A stretch of DNA of 64,000 nt from Candidatus Saccharibacteria bacterium oral taxon 488. Lineage in GTDB: Bacteria; Patescibacteriota; Saccharimonadia; Saccharimonadales; Saccharimonadaceae. The position numbers were made by a program, and so were the translations under genes. Location of the stretch: the NCBI GenBank assembly GCA_013099195.1, contig CP039999.1, positions 682,001 through 746,000 on the forward strand, read 5' to 3'. Under the pieces are notes generated by a model. That model saw nothing but the letters and a program-made list of their open reading frames with translations, was not told the DNA's origin and did not search any database. Shown here one piece after another: positions 54,820 through 63,533 of the stretch (position 1 is its first letter; the number at the start of each line of letters is the position of its first letter).

Positions 54820-56341
54820 CGCGAGATATGGCTTGAACAAGGAAAAGGCTTCTCCTGAAGACCTCCTAGAAACTCCAAAAGCCAGAACCGGAACATCGCC
54901 TCCATCTGAAGCAGAACTGTCGAAATCTGTCAAGCTATTGTTAGACGGAAGCTGGATCACTCGGCGCATAGAATCGATCGAAGTCCTAGACGACGCTTGG
55001 ATCGAAAGAAGAACTTCAATTCAAGTCTCGACTGACCGCATTGCGCAGCTCCTACAATTACCGCTAGATGGGCGTCGTATATGGATACCGATCGGCGTTA
55101 ACAGGAAAGAGTATTATCTTAAATTTGATCTCATGGACGCCGCTGGGGTATCGGTCCCTCTGGCTGGGCGGGAGGCCGATTCAGTATTCGGACAGACAGT
55201 ACTCTGCTTTTTAGCAGACAGGGCTGACAACAAATTCAAAAATACCGCAAAGAGCCTAGCCTACTCCATGGCTGGAGATCCCAAGAGTCTTCTCAAACTA
55301 CAAGAAAACCCCACCGAAGAATTTACGAGGATCACCAAGCTATTAGCGCATCACTTTTGCCCCATGATAAGCCTTTCTCTTTCCGGAGGCGAAGCTGTCT
55401 ATAAGATGATGCGCGTTGAAGCCCAAGAGTTACCTCAAAGGATTCAACAGGACGCCAGCAACAAATCTCAGAAGAAGCAGGATGGCAGCAAGAAAGAACA
55501 GAACGACAGGGCCACTTCCACTCGACTGGAGGGCGATACCACAAAGACAATCACGCCGTACCCTTCCCAAGCACTCAGTGTCGACTTCCCTTATTTTGGC
55601 TGGGCAATCAGTGAGCATGTGAGAATATCGCTTCCCGAGGGAACCTTCTTCTCTTCGCTGTTTTTTGGCTCCTCCATGCGTTCACAAAACGTCACGTTAA
55701 ATGCGCTCGACAGGGCATCAATCTACGGCCACGAAGAGCCAGCATCTCCCGATGACATTGAAGCATCACCTAAACTAAGACCAGCAAGAGATAGCGCGAG
55801 AGACTATAGGCTTACTGCAGCTCTAATGCCAAAGAAACAGGGGAGCTTAAGAGGAACTCTTGTGGTAACTTGGTACATCGTTGCGATCCTGATGGCTGCA
55901 GGAGTTTTTGGGCTCCTCCACGACTGCCTGATCTCCGGATCTACCGGTCAGCACAGTGATTCAAACATGTTCGAGCGTCTACGAGGAGAACCTGCTCTAA
56001 CCTTAGGAGTTGTGCTGCCATCCGTTATGGTTGGATATTTCTATGTTGCCACTGAAACGCGGTCTAGGCATCAGCTTCTCAGGAAATGGAGAAATTTAGC
56101 CTCATGGTCATTGGCTCCAACTTTGTTATTTGCTATATACATCCTTGCCGCCCCGAAAGAAATCCTTTGCTCCCAGTGGACTTCTTGGATTTCTCTCGGA
56201 CTGGGATTTTCTAGTCTAATAGGGTTTGCCATCCCTGTCTCCATATGGTGGCACAGGATCAGCAGCGAGATGTGGAGGCAGAGCAATAAAGTTGGTAATG
56301 AGAGCCTGGAGAGTGGACACTGGACGCCTCTTCCATCATAA
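54758..56341 (+). CDS. Large membrane protein of actinobacterial type, unknown function
   Basis: 527 residues. The soluble N-terminal half contains RRIESIEVLDDAWIERRTSI, then VNRKEYYLKFDLMDAAG and FGQTVLCFLADRA. This reminded me of hypothetical proteins common in Actinobacteria. The C-terminal part has four membrane helices (TLVVTWYIVAILMAAGVFGL, LTLGVVLPSVMVGYFYVAT, LAPTLLFAIYILAA, ISLGLGFSSLIGFAIPV). The start is the ATG at 54758 with AAGGAG 5 nt upstream, inside the preceding gene. Donor assignment is from memory, not a search. Confidence 0.65.
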   Translation: MRIRGWCLSLKSAIQNALNGSARYGLNKEKASPEDLLETPKARTGTSPPSEAELSKSVKLLLDGSWITRRIESIEVLDDAWIERRTSIQVSTDRIAQLLQLPLDGRRIWIPIGVNRKEYYLKFDLMDAAGVSVPLAGREADSVFGQTVLCFLADRADNKFKNTAKSLAYSMAGDPKSLLKLQENPTEEFTRITKLLAHHFCPMISLSLSGGEAVYKMMRVEAQELPQRIQQDASNKSQKKQDGSKKEQNDRATSTRLEGDTTKTITPYPSQALSVDFPYFGWAISEHVRISLPEGTFFSSLFFGSSMRSQNVTLNALDRASIYGHEEPASPDDIEASPKLRPARDSARDYRLTAALMPKKQGSLRGTLVVTWYIVAILMAAGVFGLLHDCLISGSTGQHSDSNMFERLRGEPALTLGVVLPSVMVGYFYVATETRSRHQLLRKWRNLASWSLAPTLLFAIYILAAPKEILCSQWTSWISLGLGFSSLIGFAIPVSIWWHRISSEMWRQSNKVGNESLESGHWTPLPS

Positions 56342-56454
56342 AGCGAACTCCCATAATCAATAGCGCAGGACCCGAGAAACTACCACCCCTGTAAACCGTT
56401 GTAAAATCAGCCAAACTCGTTCAAATTTCTAAACACGGAGCGTACAATAGAAAT

Positions 56455-56946
56455 ATGAACGAAACAGGTCGCATTTCCACACCCATTTCTGAGGGAACCC
56501 TCCCACGTTCTGGGAACACGCGAGGGATTCCGGCTCGTGCCAGACCCCAGCCCAAGCTCGGGCGATTGTTGCGGGAAGCCCGCGAGGCTGCGGGTCTGAG
56601 TGTCCGTCAAGCAGCTGCTGAGTCTGGTATCTCGCCGGGTGCTATTTCCCTCCTTGAACAGGGCAAGACGCCCAGCACGCGTATTGATCGTCTGCTGGCT
56701 TTGACCGAGGTGTACGGTGTCGAGCCCTTGGAGATCATCGAGGCAGCTGGCTACAACCTCACCTCCACATTGCCGACTTTCACTCCGTATCTGCGTTCCA
56801 AGTACGGCCAGCTGCCACCCGAGGCCCACGAGGAGATCGCGGCCGCGTTTCAGCGTATCGCTGGTAAATACGGCATCGCTGAAGACAGCTGTGGCCCCGC
56901 TGCCGGCGAGGACGAAATCCTCGTAGAGACGGGACGCACTACATAA
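56455..56946 (+). CDS. Xre-family transcriptional regulator
   Basis: 163 residues. A helix-turn-helix (LGRLLREAREAAGLSVRQAA, then ISPGAISLLEQGKTPS) is typical of phage and ICE repressors. The C-terminal part is helical. TACAAT ends 6 nt before the ATG with TTCAAA 17 bp further upstream, so it is predicted leaderless. High GC and Arg/Ala-rich codon use differ from the flanking genes. Next to ImmA/IrrE, it fits an ImmR-ImmA switch. Confidence 0.85.
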   Translation: MNETGRISTPISEGTLPRSGNTRGIPARARPQPKLGRLLREAREAAGLSVRQAAAESGISPGAISLLEQGKTPSTRIDRLLALTEVYGVEPLEIIEAAGYNLTSTLPTFTPYLRSKYGQLPPEAHEEIAAAFQRIAGKYGIAEDSCGPAAGEDEILVETGRTT

Positions 56947-56976
56947 CCATATTTGCTTCAATCGAAAGGAGGCTCT

Positions 56977-57675
56977 ATGAACACATCAAGCACACCAAGC
57001 ATTCTGAGGAGCCTCCGCCAGCTCACACCCCACCGCGCCTGCTGTTTTACCGAAGCACTCGACCTGGCCGAACGCCAAGCCGCCAAACTCAACCAGCTCC
57101 TGGCCGTCAGCCATCCCAGCTTCCAACTGACCGGCATCACCGAGAACCACATCACCGGCCTGCCCCACATCCGTATCGTCCGCGAACAGCTGCCGGTTTC
57201 TGGCATGAGCCACTGGAACGGGCAGGAGTGGATCATCTGCCTCAACCGTGACGATCCCGAAGTGCGGCAACGCTTCACCCTGCTACACGAGTTCAAGCAC
57301 ATCATCGATCACGGCCATACCCACTGGCTCTACACCACGCAAAAACCCACAGCCTTCACGCGTTGCTGGGGTCGCCCACCACAACTGACAGTCCACGAGC
57401 AGGCCGAGCGAGCCGCCGACTACTTCGCAGGCTGCGCCCTGGTACCACGCACCGCCTTGAAACAGGCATGGGCCGCTGGACTCCAAACCCCCACCGCATT
57501 GGCCGACCACTTCGCCGTCTCCGAAGCCGCCATTCGCGTGCGCATCGACCAGACCGGTATCGCCCGCACCCTCGACCCGGAACCCTCACCTGCCCGCTGC
57601 GCCCGCCCCATCCGCACCCCACGGTGGCAGCCACAGCGCTTCACCATCCAGCAACCACACTACGGAAGGAGATAG
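56977..57675 (+). CDS. ImmA/IrrE-family metallo-endopeptidase
   Basis: 232 residues with the zinc motif LLHEFKHIIDHG (HExxH) and a downstream AERAADYFAGCALVP. ImmA proteases cut the cognate Xre repressor (ICEBs1, phage 105) and so derepress the element. AAAGGAGG is 5 nt before the ATG. The recombinase starts just 2 nt after its stop, so the two are co-transcribed. Confidence 0.85.
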   Translation: MNTSSTPSILRSLRQLTPHRACCFTEALDLAERQAAKLNQLLAVSHPSFQLTGITENHITGLPHIRIVREQLPVSGMSHWNGQEWIICLNRDDPEVRQRFTLLHEFKHIIDHGHTHWLYTTQKPTAFTRCWGRPPQLTVHEQAERAADYFAGCALVPRTALKQAWAAGLQTPTALADHFAVSEAAIRVRIDQTGIARTLDPEPSPARCARPIRTPRWQPQRFTIQQPHYGRR

Positions 57676-57677
57676 CC

Positions 57678-59405
57678 ATGACCACAACGACAACGAAGCG
57701 TGCGGTGATCTACCTGCGCGTATCTACACGCGACCAGGCCAAACGAGGAGGAGAAACCGAAGGATTCTCCATCCCAGCTCAGCGAGAAGCCTGCCACCGC
57801 AAAGCCAAGAGCCTTGGCGCGGAAGTGATCGAAGAGTTCATCGACGCCGGCGAGAGCGCCAAATCCGCCCAGCGACCCGAGCTACAGCGAATGCTCACCT
57901 ACGTCAAACACAACACCATCCAGCTGGTCATCGTCCACAAAGTCGACCGCCTCGCCCGCAACCGCATGGACGACGTCCAAATCAACTTCGAGATCCAACA
58001 AGCCGGCGCCCAACTCGTCTCCTGCTCAGAAAACATCGACGAAACACCAAGCGGCATGCTGCTACACGGCATCATGAGCTCCATTGCCGAGTTCTACAGC
58101 CAAAACCTCGCCACCGAAGCCAAGAAAGGCATGACCCAGAAAGCCAAATCCGGCGGCACCCCCGGACGCGCCCCATTCGGCTACATCAACACCACACAGC
58201 GCACCGCCGAAGGCCGCGAAGTCCGCACCGTGATCACCGACCCGGATCGAGCCCACTGGGTGCCATGGATGTATGAACGCTACGCCACCGGCGAATGGAC
58301 CATCGGGATGCTCCGCGACGAACTCAAAACCCACGGCGTCACCACCCTCGCACGCCCCAAACAACCAGCAAGACCCCTCACCACATCCATGGTGCACGCC
58401 ATCCTCAGCAACCCCTACTACACAGGCCTGGTCGTCTTCGGGGGCGCCACCTACCAAGGCCGACACCAGCCCCTGGTCTCCACCGAACTGTGGTCAAAAG
58501 TCGAAGCCATCCGCCGCGGTAGATCCCACGCCAAAGAGAAACCCGCCATCCGAACCCACTACCTCAAAGGCAGCCTGTTCTGCGGACAATGCGGCTCACC
58601 CCTCAGCTACGAAATCTCCCGCAACCGCCTCGGCAACTACTACGAATACTTCTACTGCCTCGGACGCCAAGCCCGGAAAAACGGCTGCACCTTCGTCGCA
58701 ATCCAAGCCCACCACGCCGAACAACTCGTCGAAGACCACTGGGCAACCATCACACTGCCAGACAAAACCCTCACCACAGTACGCGAACTAGTCATCTCCC
58801 ACCTCGACACCATCCTCAAAGAACACAACCACCAAGCACACCAAGCAGAAACCACCCTCGCCGAAGCCACCGCCCACAGCGAACGCCTAATGCAGGCCTA
58901 CTACGCCGGAGCCATCGACACAGAACTACTCCGCAAAGAACAAGAACGCATCAGAACCGACAGAACAACCGCAGAGCGCCAACTCCGCCACCTACAAACC
59001 TCCCGAGACAAACTCCACACCGCCCTCGACCAATGCCTCTCGGTCCTCCACAACGGACAACAGCAATACCTCGCAGCCACCGACAACTCCCGCCGTGACC
59101 TCAACCAAGCCGTCTTCGACAAGATCTACCTGGACGATGACGAGGTCACCAACAGCCACCACAAAGCCGTCTACCACTACCTCCTCGACAGCAACCTCCC
59201 AGCAGTCCTGGAGGGCGAAGCCAAGGAGCAGCAGGGCGTGGTGGCACCCGAAGCCAAGACACGACAGGACGCCGTGACCCCTGACAAGCAGCGGGATGCC
59301 GTAACTCCGGACAACATGAAGAACCTCCAGCCGGTGGCCGGAGGTTCTAAGATGACGCTTTTGGTGGGGGTGGCTGGGATCGAACCAGCGACCAACAGGT
59401 TATGA
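57678..59405 (+). CDS. Large serine recombinase/integrase
   Basis: 575 residues. The catalytic domain shows YLRVSTRDQ (Ser), DRLARNR and SSIAEFYSQNLA; the recombinase domain begins at GKRAPFGY-like GRAPFGYIN; a zinc ribbon LFCGQCGSPLSYEI and a coiled coil at ~residues 400-460 follow. The tail holds an imperfect repeat (QDAVTPDKQRDAVTPDN), and the last residues are encoded by the tRNA gene. GGAG lies just before the ATG. A longer frame upstream is out of register with ImmA and not used. Confidence 0.92.
   Translation: MTTTTTKRAVIYLRVSTRDQAKRGGETEGFSIPAQREACHRKAKSLGAEVIEEFIDAGESAKSAQRPELQRMLTYVKHNTIQLVIVHKVDRLARNRMDDVQINFEIQQAGAQLVSCSENIDETPSGMLLHGIMSSIAEFYSQNLATEAKKGMTQKAKSGGTPGRAPFGYINTTQRTAEGREVRTVITDPDRAHWVPWMYERYATGEWTIGMLRDELKTHGVTTLARPKQPARPLTTSMVHAILSNPYYTGLVVFGGATYQGRHQPLVSTELWSKVEAIRRGRSHAKEKPAIRTHYLKGSLFCGQCGSPLSYEISRNRLGNYYEYFYCLGRQARKNGCTFVAIQAHHAEQLVEDHWATITLPDKTLTTVRELVISHLDTILKEHNHQAHQAETTLAEATAHSERLMQAYYAGAIDTELLRKEQERIRTDRTTAERQLRHLQTSRDKLHTALDQCLSVLHNGQQQYLAATDNSRRDLNQAVFDKIYLDDDEVTNSHHKAVYHYLLDSNLPAVLEGEAKEQQGVVAPEAKTRQDAVTPDKQRDAVTPDNMKNLQPVAGGSKMTLLVGVAGIEPATNRL
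59322..59346. repeat. Hairpin at the right end of the element
   Basis: Strong stem: AACCTCC (59322-59328) with GGAGGTT (59340-59346), inner GCC/GGC, 3-nt loop. On the tRNA strand it begins 16 nt after the CCA end and has no T-tract, so it is either a tRNA processing/termination signal or part of the recombinase target. Confidence 0.5.
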
Positions 59406-59437
59406 GCCCGCTGCTCTAACCGCTGAGCTACACCCCC
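59362..59437 (-). tRNA. tRNA-Ile2-like (anticodon CAT)
   Basis: Minus-strand cloverleaf: GGGGGTG with CACCCCC, D-arm AGCTCAGCGGTTAGAGC, anticodon loop CTCATAA, T-arm with CGCTGGTTCGATCCCAGC, encoded CCA. The run TTGGTCGCTGGTTC is like that of E. coli ileX, so lysidine-modified Ile is favoured over Met. TilS is encoded at 44558-45403. The integrase frame overlaps its 3' half. Confidence 0.85.
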
Positions 59438-59504
59438 ATGAGCGATATTATACCGTAAAAGCAGCCGAGTGAGAAGTGCCGTCAATTTCCTCCTCTACCG
59501 ACCG

Positions 59505-59858
59505 TCAAGCTGCTCGTGCATTCCTGAGGGCAGTGCGCACCATCCTAATTCCATCCCTATTTGTCTGTTTTTGTTCCTCAGTTAACGGGCCCTGTCCCGA
59601 TGCTTCATGGGCTTGTTGCGTGCGTGTATCAAAACGGCTACGTTCGCAAGGGGGTGTTTTCTTATTAACAGAGATATTTTGATCAGGCAATGGCTGACTA
59701 TTCGCATGAACAATCTGATCAGCCGGCGGTTCAAGCCCAAGTGCCAATCGCGCTTTATAATATGGCCAGCCCATTTCATCGACAAGCTTATCAACCATCT
59801 TCCATTCCTCCGCGGTCAATTCACGGTCCCGCTCACCAGTCTGCGATAGTTCACTCAT
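59505..59858 (-). CDS. Hypothetical small hydrophilic protein
   Basis: 117 residues, charged, without known domain. A Trp-containing helix (TAEEWKMVDKLVDEMGWPYY) starts the protein and an Arg/Ala tail ends it. No clear Shine-Dalgarno sequence is seen. It sits just outside the mobile element and reads toward the tRNA. Confidence 0.55.
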   Translation of the reverse strand: MSELSQTGERDRELTAEEWKMVDKLVDEMGWPYYKARLALGLEPPADQIVHANSQPLPDQNISVNKKTPPCERSRFDTRTQQAHEASGQGPLTEEQKQTNRDGIRMVRTALRNARAA

Positions 59859-59924
59859 AATTATTAAATATCACATTTTACTCATAAAAGCAAGGCTATC
59901 TCAGCGCCACAACCCCCTCACCAC

Positions 59925-59954
59925 AAAAAGACTCCCGCATGAGCGAGAGTCTTT
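59925..59954 (-). terminator. Terminator after the 68-residue gene
   Basis: Stem AAAGACTC with GAGTCTTT plus inner G-C pairs; on the minus strand it is followed by TTTTTG. It lies ~55 bp past the stop of the gene at 60012-60218. Confidence 0.7.
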
Positions 59955-60011
59955 GAGGCACCTGTTTGTTTGATACCATTGTACCGGTAACCAGGTGTAT
60001 AATGCAAGTGC

Positions 60012-60218
60012 TTATTTCTTCTTTTTGATCGTCAAAAAGCCGTTGCGTGGATTTTCGGTAACGATCCGATCATCTGGCAAGTCGCATGGCTCGCCCTTGG
60101 CGTTCTTTTCAACCTTGGCGAAAAAATAAATCGTCTGCGTTTTGCCACCGCGCAGCGTGACTTCGGTTTTATGCAAGTAGTATGTAATGCCTTTTGAGTT
60201 TGTGTGCTTATAAGCCAT
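60012..60218 (-). CDS. Conserved small protein (MAYKHTNSKG family)
   Basis: 68 residues, basic, starting MAYKHTNSKGITYYLHKTEV and ending in a run of Lys. I recall closely similar small proteins in many CPR and other bacterial genomes, all without known function. AGGAGG lies upstream of the ATG. Its own terminator follows, so it is a single transcription unit. Confidence 0.75.
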   Translation of the reverse strand: MAYKHTNSKGITYYLHKTEVTLRGGKTQTIYFFAKVEKNAKGEPCDLPDDRIVTENPRNGFLTIKKKK

Positions 60219-60281
60219 TCGTATACCTCCTGTTAGTACTATACTATTCTAGATTAGCGTCTCTGTTGACCCCTGTCAAGC

Positions 60282-60944
60282 CTAAAGCGGTTTTTGACGA
60301 TACCGAAGCAGCAGTTTCAACACCGCTAACGCCACCAGCCGAGCAATGATAATCAGCATAATTACCCCTGTTACCACCAATGACCAGCCCGCCAAGTCCG
60401 ATGACCAGAGCGGCGGCACAAATGTCTGATAATACGGCGCGGTGGATGGCGGTGTAAATTTGAGGTCAAGCGACGAAGCAGCCGGGTACTTCGCCCATTC
60501 ATCATTGATACAGCTGACGTAGCGCGGGTCGGCCGTAGCATAAAATCGCCCCCAACCACCAGCCTGTGCTCGAGCGTCACACACTTGGCGGACTTTGGCG
60601 ACCGTGTCGTTGCTGGAACGAGAAGCCGACTTTGACTCAAACGCTTTCCAGGCCGCCTCGTAGGCCCGCTTGTACGAGTGCTCCAGCGCGATGCGTCCCG
60701 GATCGGCGTTCATATGTGCAACCACGTAGCGCTGCAAGTCGTACACCCGCCGCTCCAGCGCGCCCTCGTCGCCCTCCTTGTCGGCGTTAATCACGGCGTC
60801 ACGGCGCTCGATCATGCCAATATTATTTAGCCTGAGGAATGTCGCGCTGACAAACGACGCCATCACCAGCAAAATGACCAGCTGCCATGTCTTGATTTCT
60901 TCTAGCCGCCGGATCGCCCGACGCGTGCCTCGCTTATCTGCCAT
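60282..60944 (-). CDS. Two-helix membrane protein, unknown function
   Basis: 220 residues. One N-terminal helix (WQLVILLVMASFVSATFL), a periplasmic domain with a cysteine pair (QVCDARAQAG and SCINDEW), and a C-terminal helix (LVVTGVIMLIIIARLVALAV). No family recognised. AGGTGGGG precedes the ATG, and TATAAT lies ~20 nt upstream. Divergent from murC. Confidence 0.7.
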   Translation of the reverse strand: MADKRGTRRAIRRLEEIKTWQLVILLVMASFVSATFLRLNNIGMIERRDAVINADKEGDEGALERRVYDLQRYVVAHMNADPGRIALEHSYKRAYEAAWKAFESKSASRSSNDTVAKVRQVCDARAQAGGWGRFYATADPRYVSCINDEWAKYPAASSLDLKFTPPSTAPYYQTFVPPLWSSDLAGWSLVVTGVIMLIIIARLVALAVLKLLLRYRQKPL

Positions 60945-61024
60945 TCCCCACCTTTCTCACCTCATTATACCAAAGATACTAGGTGAATGCGACACGGGGC
61001 TAGCGTCAGTGGTATAATGACGCT

Positions 61025-62290
61025 ATGAGAATTTATTTTTCGGGAATTGGTGGCGTGGCGATTGGACCACTAGCAGAAATGACCATCGGCGCTGGACACG
61101 AGGTCTGTGGCTCTGACCGAGCGGCCGGCTTGATGACAGAGGCGCTCAAGCAGGCTGGCATCACGGTGTCGTTTGATCAGTCAGGCGAGTTTTTACGTAG
61201 CGAACATCAGCGAGCACCCTTTGACTGGTTCGTGTATACGGCGGCCCTGCCGGCGGATCATCCAGAGTTGGTACTGGCGAGGCAGCTGGGGATTCGCACC
61301 AGCAAGCGTGACGAGCTACTCGCTCAGATTATCGCCGACAAGCAGCTCAAGCTCATCGCCGTCACCGGTACGCACGGCAAGACGACGACGACTGGGATGC
61401 TGGTGTGGACATTGCAGCAGCTCGGCGTGCCGGTGAGCTACCTGGTTGGCTCGACGCTTAGTTTTGGCCCGAGCGGTCGGTTTGATCCGGCCAGTCAGTT
61501 TTTGGTGTATGAATGCGACGAGTTTGATCGTAATTTCCTCCACTTTTCACCGTGGCTGAGCCTCATTACCTCAGTTGATTATGACCATCCCGATACCTTT
61601 CCGACGCCAGATGATTACCGAGCGGCGTTTCGGCAATTTGGTGAGCAGTCGACGCGGGTGATCGCTTGGCGAGAGAATGCTGATGTATTTACTCCGGCCA
61701 ATGTGACAGTACTTGAGCAGACTGATCCCCAGATAACACTGGCTGGCGAACACAACCGGCGTAACGGCACGCTGGCAGCACGGGCAGCGGTGCTGGTGCG
61801 AGCGGTGGCTGCCCCTGAGATTGAGGCTGAGGCGATTATCACGGCACTCAATGCCTTTCCGGGCACCGGCCGGCGCTTTGAGAAACTGGCTGACAATCTC
61901 TACACCGATTATGGTCATCATCCGTCGGAGATTGCCGCCACGCTGCAGTTGGCTCACGAATTGAATGATCACGTAGTACTCGTCTATCAGCCACATCAAA
62001 ATATTCGCCAGCACGAGGTTCGTGAACGCTACACTGATGAGATTTTCATGCATGCTGACGAGATATATTGGCTGCCGACGTACTTGACCCGCGAAGACCC
62101 GAACCTGCCGGTGCTGACACCGGAGGAATTAACGCGCCAATTGACGACGGACAAGGTACATCTCGCGCAGCTGGATGAGGCGTTGTGGCAGGTAATTGAG
62201 CAGCAACGAGCACGCGGTGCGCTGGTACTCGGTATGGGCGCCGGGACAATCGACGGGTGGCTGCGCGAGCAGTTAGGCCGCAGCGCTTGA
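61025..62290 (+). CDS. murC: UDP-N-acetylmuramate-L-alanine ligase MurC (or Mpl-type ligase)
   Basis: 421 residues. N-terminal UDP-binding region IYFSGIGGVAIGPLA, ATP motif VTGTHGKTTTTGML, EFDRNFL, VDYDHPDTF and the C-domain YTDYGHHPSEI with YQPHQNIR. This is MurC-like; Mpl ligases are related. It makes UDP-MurNAc-L-Ala, the substrate of MurD. TATAAT (61013-61018) ends 6 nt before the ATG. Confidence 0.88.
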   Translation: MRIYFSGIGGVAIGPLAEMTIGAGHEVCGSDRAAGLMTEALKQAGITVSFDQSGEFLRSEHQRAPFDWFVYTAALPADHPELVLARQLGIRTSKRDELLAQIIADKQLKLIAVTGTHGKTTTTGMLVWTLQQLGVPVSYLVGSTLSFGPSGRFDPASQFLVYECDEFDRNFLHFSPWLSLITSVDYDHPDTFPTPDDYRAAFRQFGEQSTRVIAWRENADVFTPANVTVLEQTDPQITLAGEHNRRNGTLAARAAVLVRAVAAPEIEAEAIITALNAFPGTGRRFEKLADNLYTDYGHHPSEIAATLQLAHELNDHVVLVYQPHQNIRQHEVRERYTDEIFMHADEIYWLPTYLTREDPNLPVLTPEELTRQLTTDKVHLAQLDEALWQVIEQQRARGALVLGMGAGTIDGWLREQLGRSA

Positions 62291-62301
62291 TCACGGTTCG
62301 C

Positions 62302-62961
62302 CTACTCGTCAGACTCACCACCAAGCGCCGCCCGGATATCGTCATACGAAAATCCTTGACGGGCTAGATACACCATAAATTTCTGCTGATTGCCGGCGTA
62401 TTTGTGGCGTTTTTTAGCGATAATTTTTCGCAGCTCCTCGTCATCGGAGCGGATATTTTCGCTGATTAGTTGCTCTATCGTCTCGCGCTCAATCCCCTTT
62501 TGCGCTAGTTCCAATTTTAGCCGCCTGACACTGGTGCCTTTTTGCATAAATCGATGCTCCAGCCAAAAGCGGGCAAACTTTTCATCATCGAGGTACTGTT
62601 TCTCGATCAGCCGCGCCAGCACCCGCTCGGTAATTTCTGGTTTCACGCCTGGACGCTCGGTAATTTTGCCAGTCTTTGGCGAGCGCTTTTTGGTTGGCCT
62701 GGTTTTACGCCACAAATAATCGCGCATTTCTTTAACCGAGCGCGGCCGCGTCAAGCAATACTCCATGGCCCGGGCGTACAACTTACCAAACTGGCTCTCG
62801 TCCTCTAGCGCCGTCAGTTCTTCGTCAGTATATTCGCGCCCGACCTTCAGCCCCAGCTCGCCCACCTGAAAGACGTCGAGGCTAAAGCGATACTCGCCAT
62901 CAACACTCACGTTAACGCGGTTTTTGTCGCGAATCTGAAGCGAGATGTCAGTGATTTTCAT
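62302..62961 (-). CDS. recX: RecX regulatory protein
   Basis: 219 residues. YCLTRPRSVKEMRDYLWRK, LIEKQYLDDEKFARFWLEHR and the three-helix repeats (KLELAQKGIERETIEQLI) fit RecX, which inhibits RecA. TATAAT (62968-62973, minus strand) lies 6 nt before the ATG. recA lies 570 bp upstream on the same strand with a LigT gene between. Confidence 0.88.
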   Translation of the reverse strand: MKITDISLQIRDKNRVNVSVDGEYRFSLDVFQVGELGLKVGREYTDEELTALEDESQFGKLYARAMEYCLTRPRSVKEMRDYLWRKTRPTKKRSPKTGKITERPGVKPEITERVLARLIEKQYLDDEKFARFWLEHRFMQKGTSVRRLKLELAQKGIERETIEQLISENIRSDDEELRKIIAKKRHKYAGNQQKFMVYLARQGFSYDDIRAALGGESDE

Positions 62962-63008
62962 GAAGCTATTATAGCGCGAAGGCGGCGGGCTCGCTACTAG
63001 CAGGGACT

Positions 63009-63533
63009 CTACTCAACCACCTCAACAACCTTACCATGCACGCCGTTGTAGCAAGCAGCGGCACGTGGCTCGATGATAACCGGTAGTTGCCCTGGAATAG
63101 CGCTCATATTAACGTCGTCCAGCGTACCGGCCTCGACGCAACCAAGCGTGATGTGCGGGCGGAACCCATCAACATCCAACCCTGGGTGAATACCATCCAA
63201 TGCCGCGAGTAATTGCTGGCGCGCCTCAACCATCCAGGTAGTTTTCTGCGTGCGTAGCTCCACCCAAACACAGTTGCCTGCTTTATCTGGCAGGAAATTA
63301 ACTCCATCAAGCACCAACTTATCGAGGACGGGTAGCGCCGCAGCAGCTGCTTTGAGACGTGGCATATCCTGCTCAGTCACATTAATCAGTGTCACGTGTG
63401 GGATAAACTCACCAAAGTCAAGGTTCATTTTTTCTGACAACTCGCGAAGATATGCGTTTTGCTCATCATCAAAGACGAGGCTGACTGACGCCATATGTTT
63501 TTCGACTGGATATGCGGTTTCTGCTGCGCGCAT
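63009..63533 (-). CDS. 2'-5' RNA ligase/cyclic phosphodiesterase-like protein
   Basis: 174 residues with two HxT motifs (PHVTLINV and PHITLG), the signature of the LigT/2H phosphoesterase family. Its role in vivo is unclear; members process cyclic phosphates of RNA. The ATG overlaps the recA stop as TAATG, and AAGGAG precedes it, so it is coupled to recA. Confidence 0.85.
   Translation of the reverse strand: MRAAETAYPVEKHMASVSLVFDDEQNAYLRELSEKMNLDFGEFIPHVTLINVTEQDMPRLKAAAAALPVLDKLVLDGVNFLPDKAGNCVWVELRTQKTTWMVEARQQLLAALDGIHPGLDVDGFRPHITLGCVEAGTLDDVNMSAIPGQLPVIIEPRAAACYNGVHGKVVEVVE

Larger units (their letters stand above)
56400..59437 (+). mobile_element. Serine-recombinase element inserted at a tRNA gene
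   Basis: A GC-rich, actinobacterial-looking module of Xre regulator, ImmA/IrrE protease and large serine recombinase ends inside the tRNA-like gene at 59362-59437. The recombinase frame runs into the tRNA's 3' half, which suggests the attachment site lies in the tRNA. The left boundary could be here or as far as ~52.9 kb. I found no second copy of the tRNA 3' end by eye. Confidence 0.65.

Noticed and set aside
57363..57677. Upstream extension of the serine recombinase frame
   Set aside because: It overlaps the whole end of the ImmA gene in another frame; the ATG at 57678 has GGAG and starts the catalytic domain.
58273..59277. Pro/Thr/Arg-rich frames overlapping the recombinase
   Set aside because: They are out-of-frame shadows of the GC-rich recombinase gene, without a ribosome-binding site.
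59366..59405. Peptide GVAGIEPATNRL at the recombinase C-terminus as a functional motif
   Set aside because: It is a tRNA gene read as protein, a common artefact; noted only as evidence of overlap with the tRNA.
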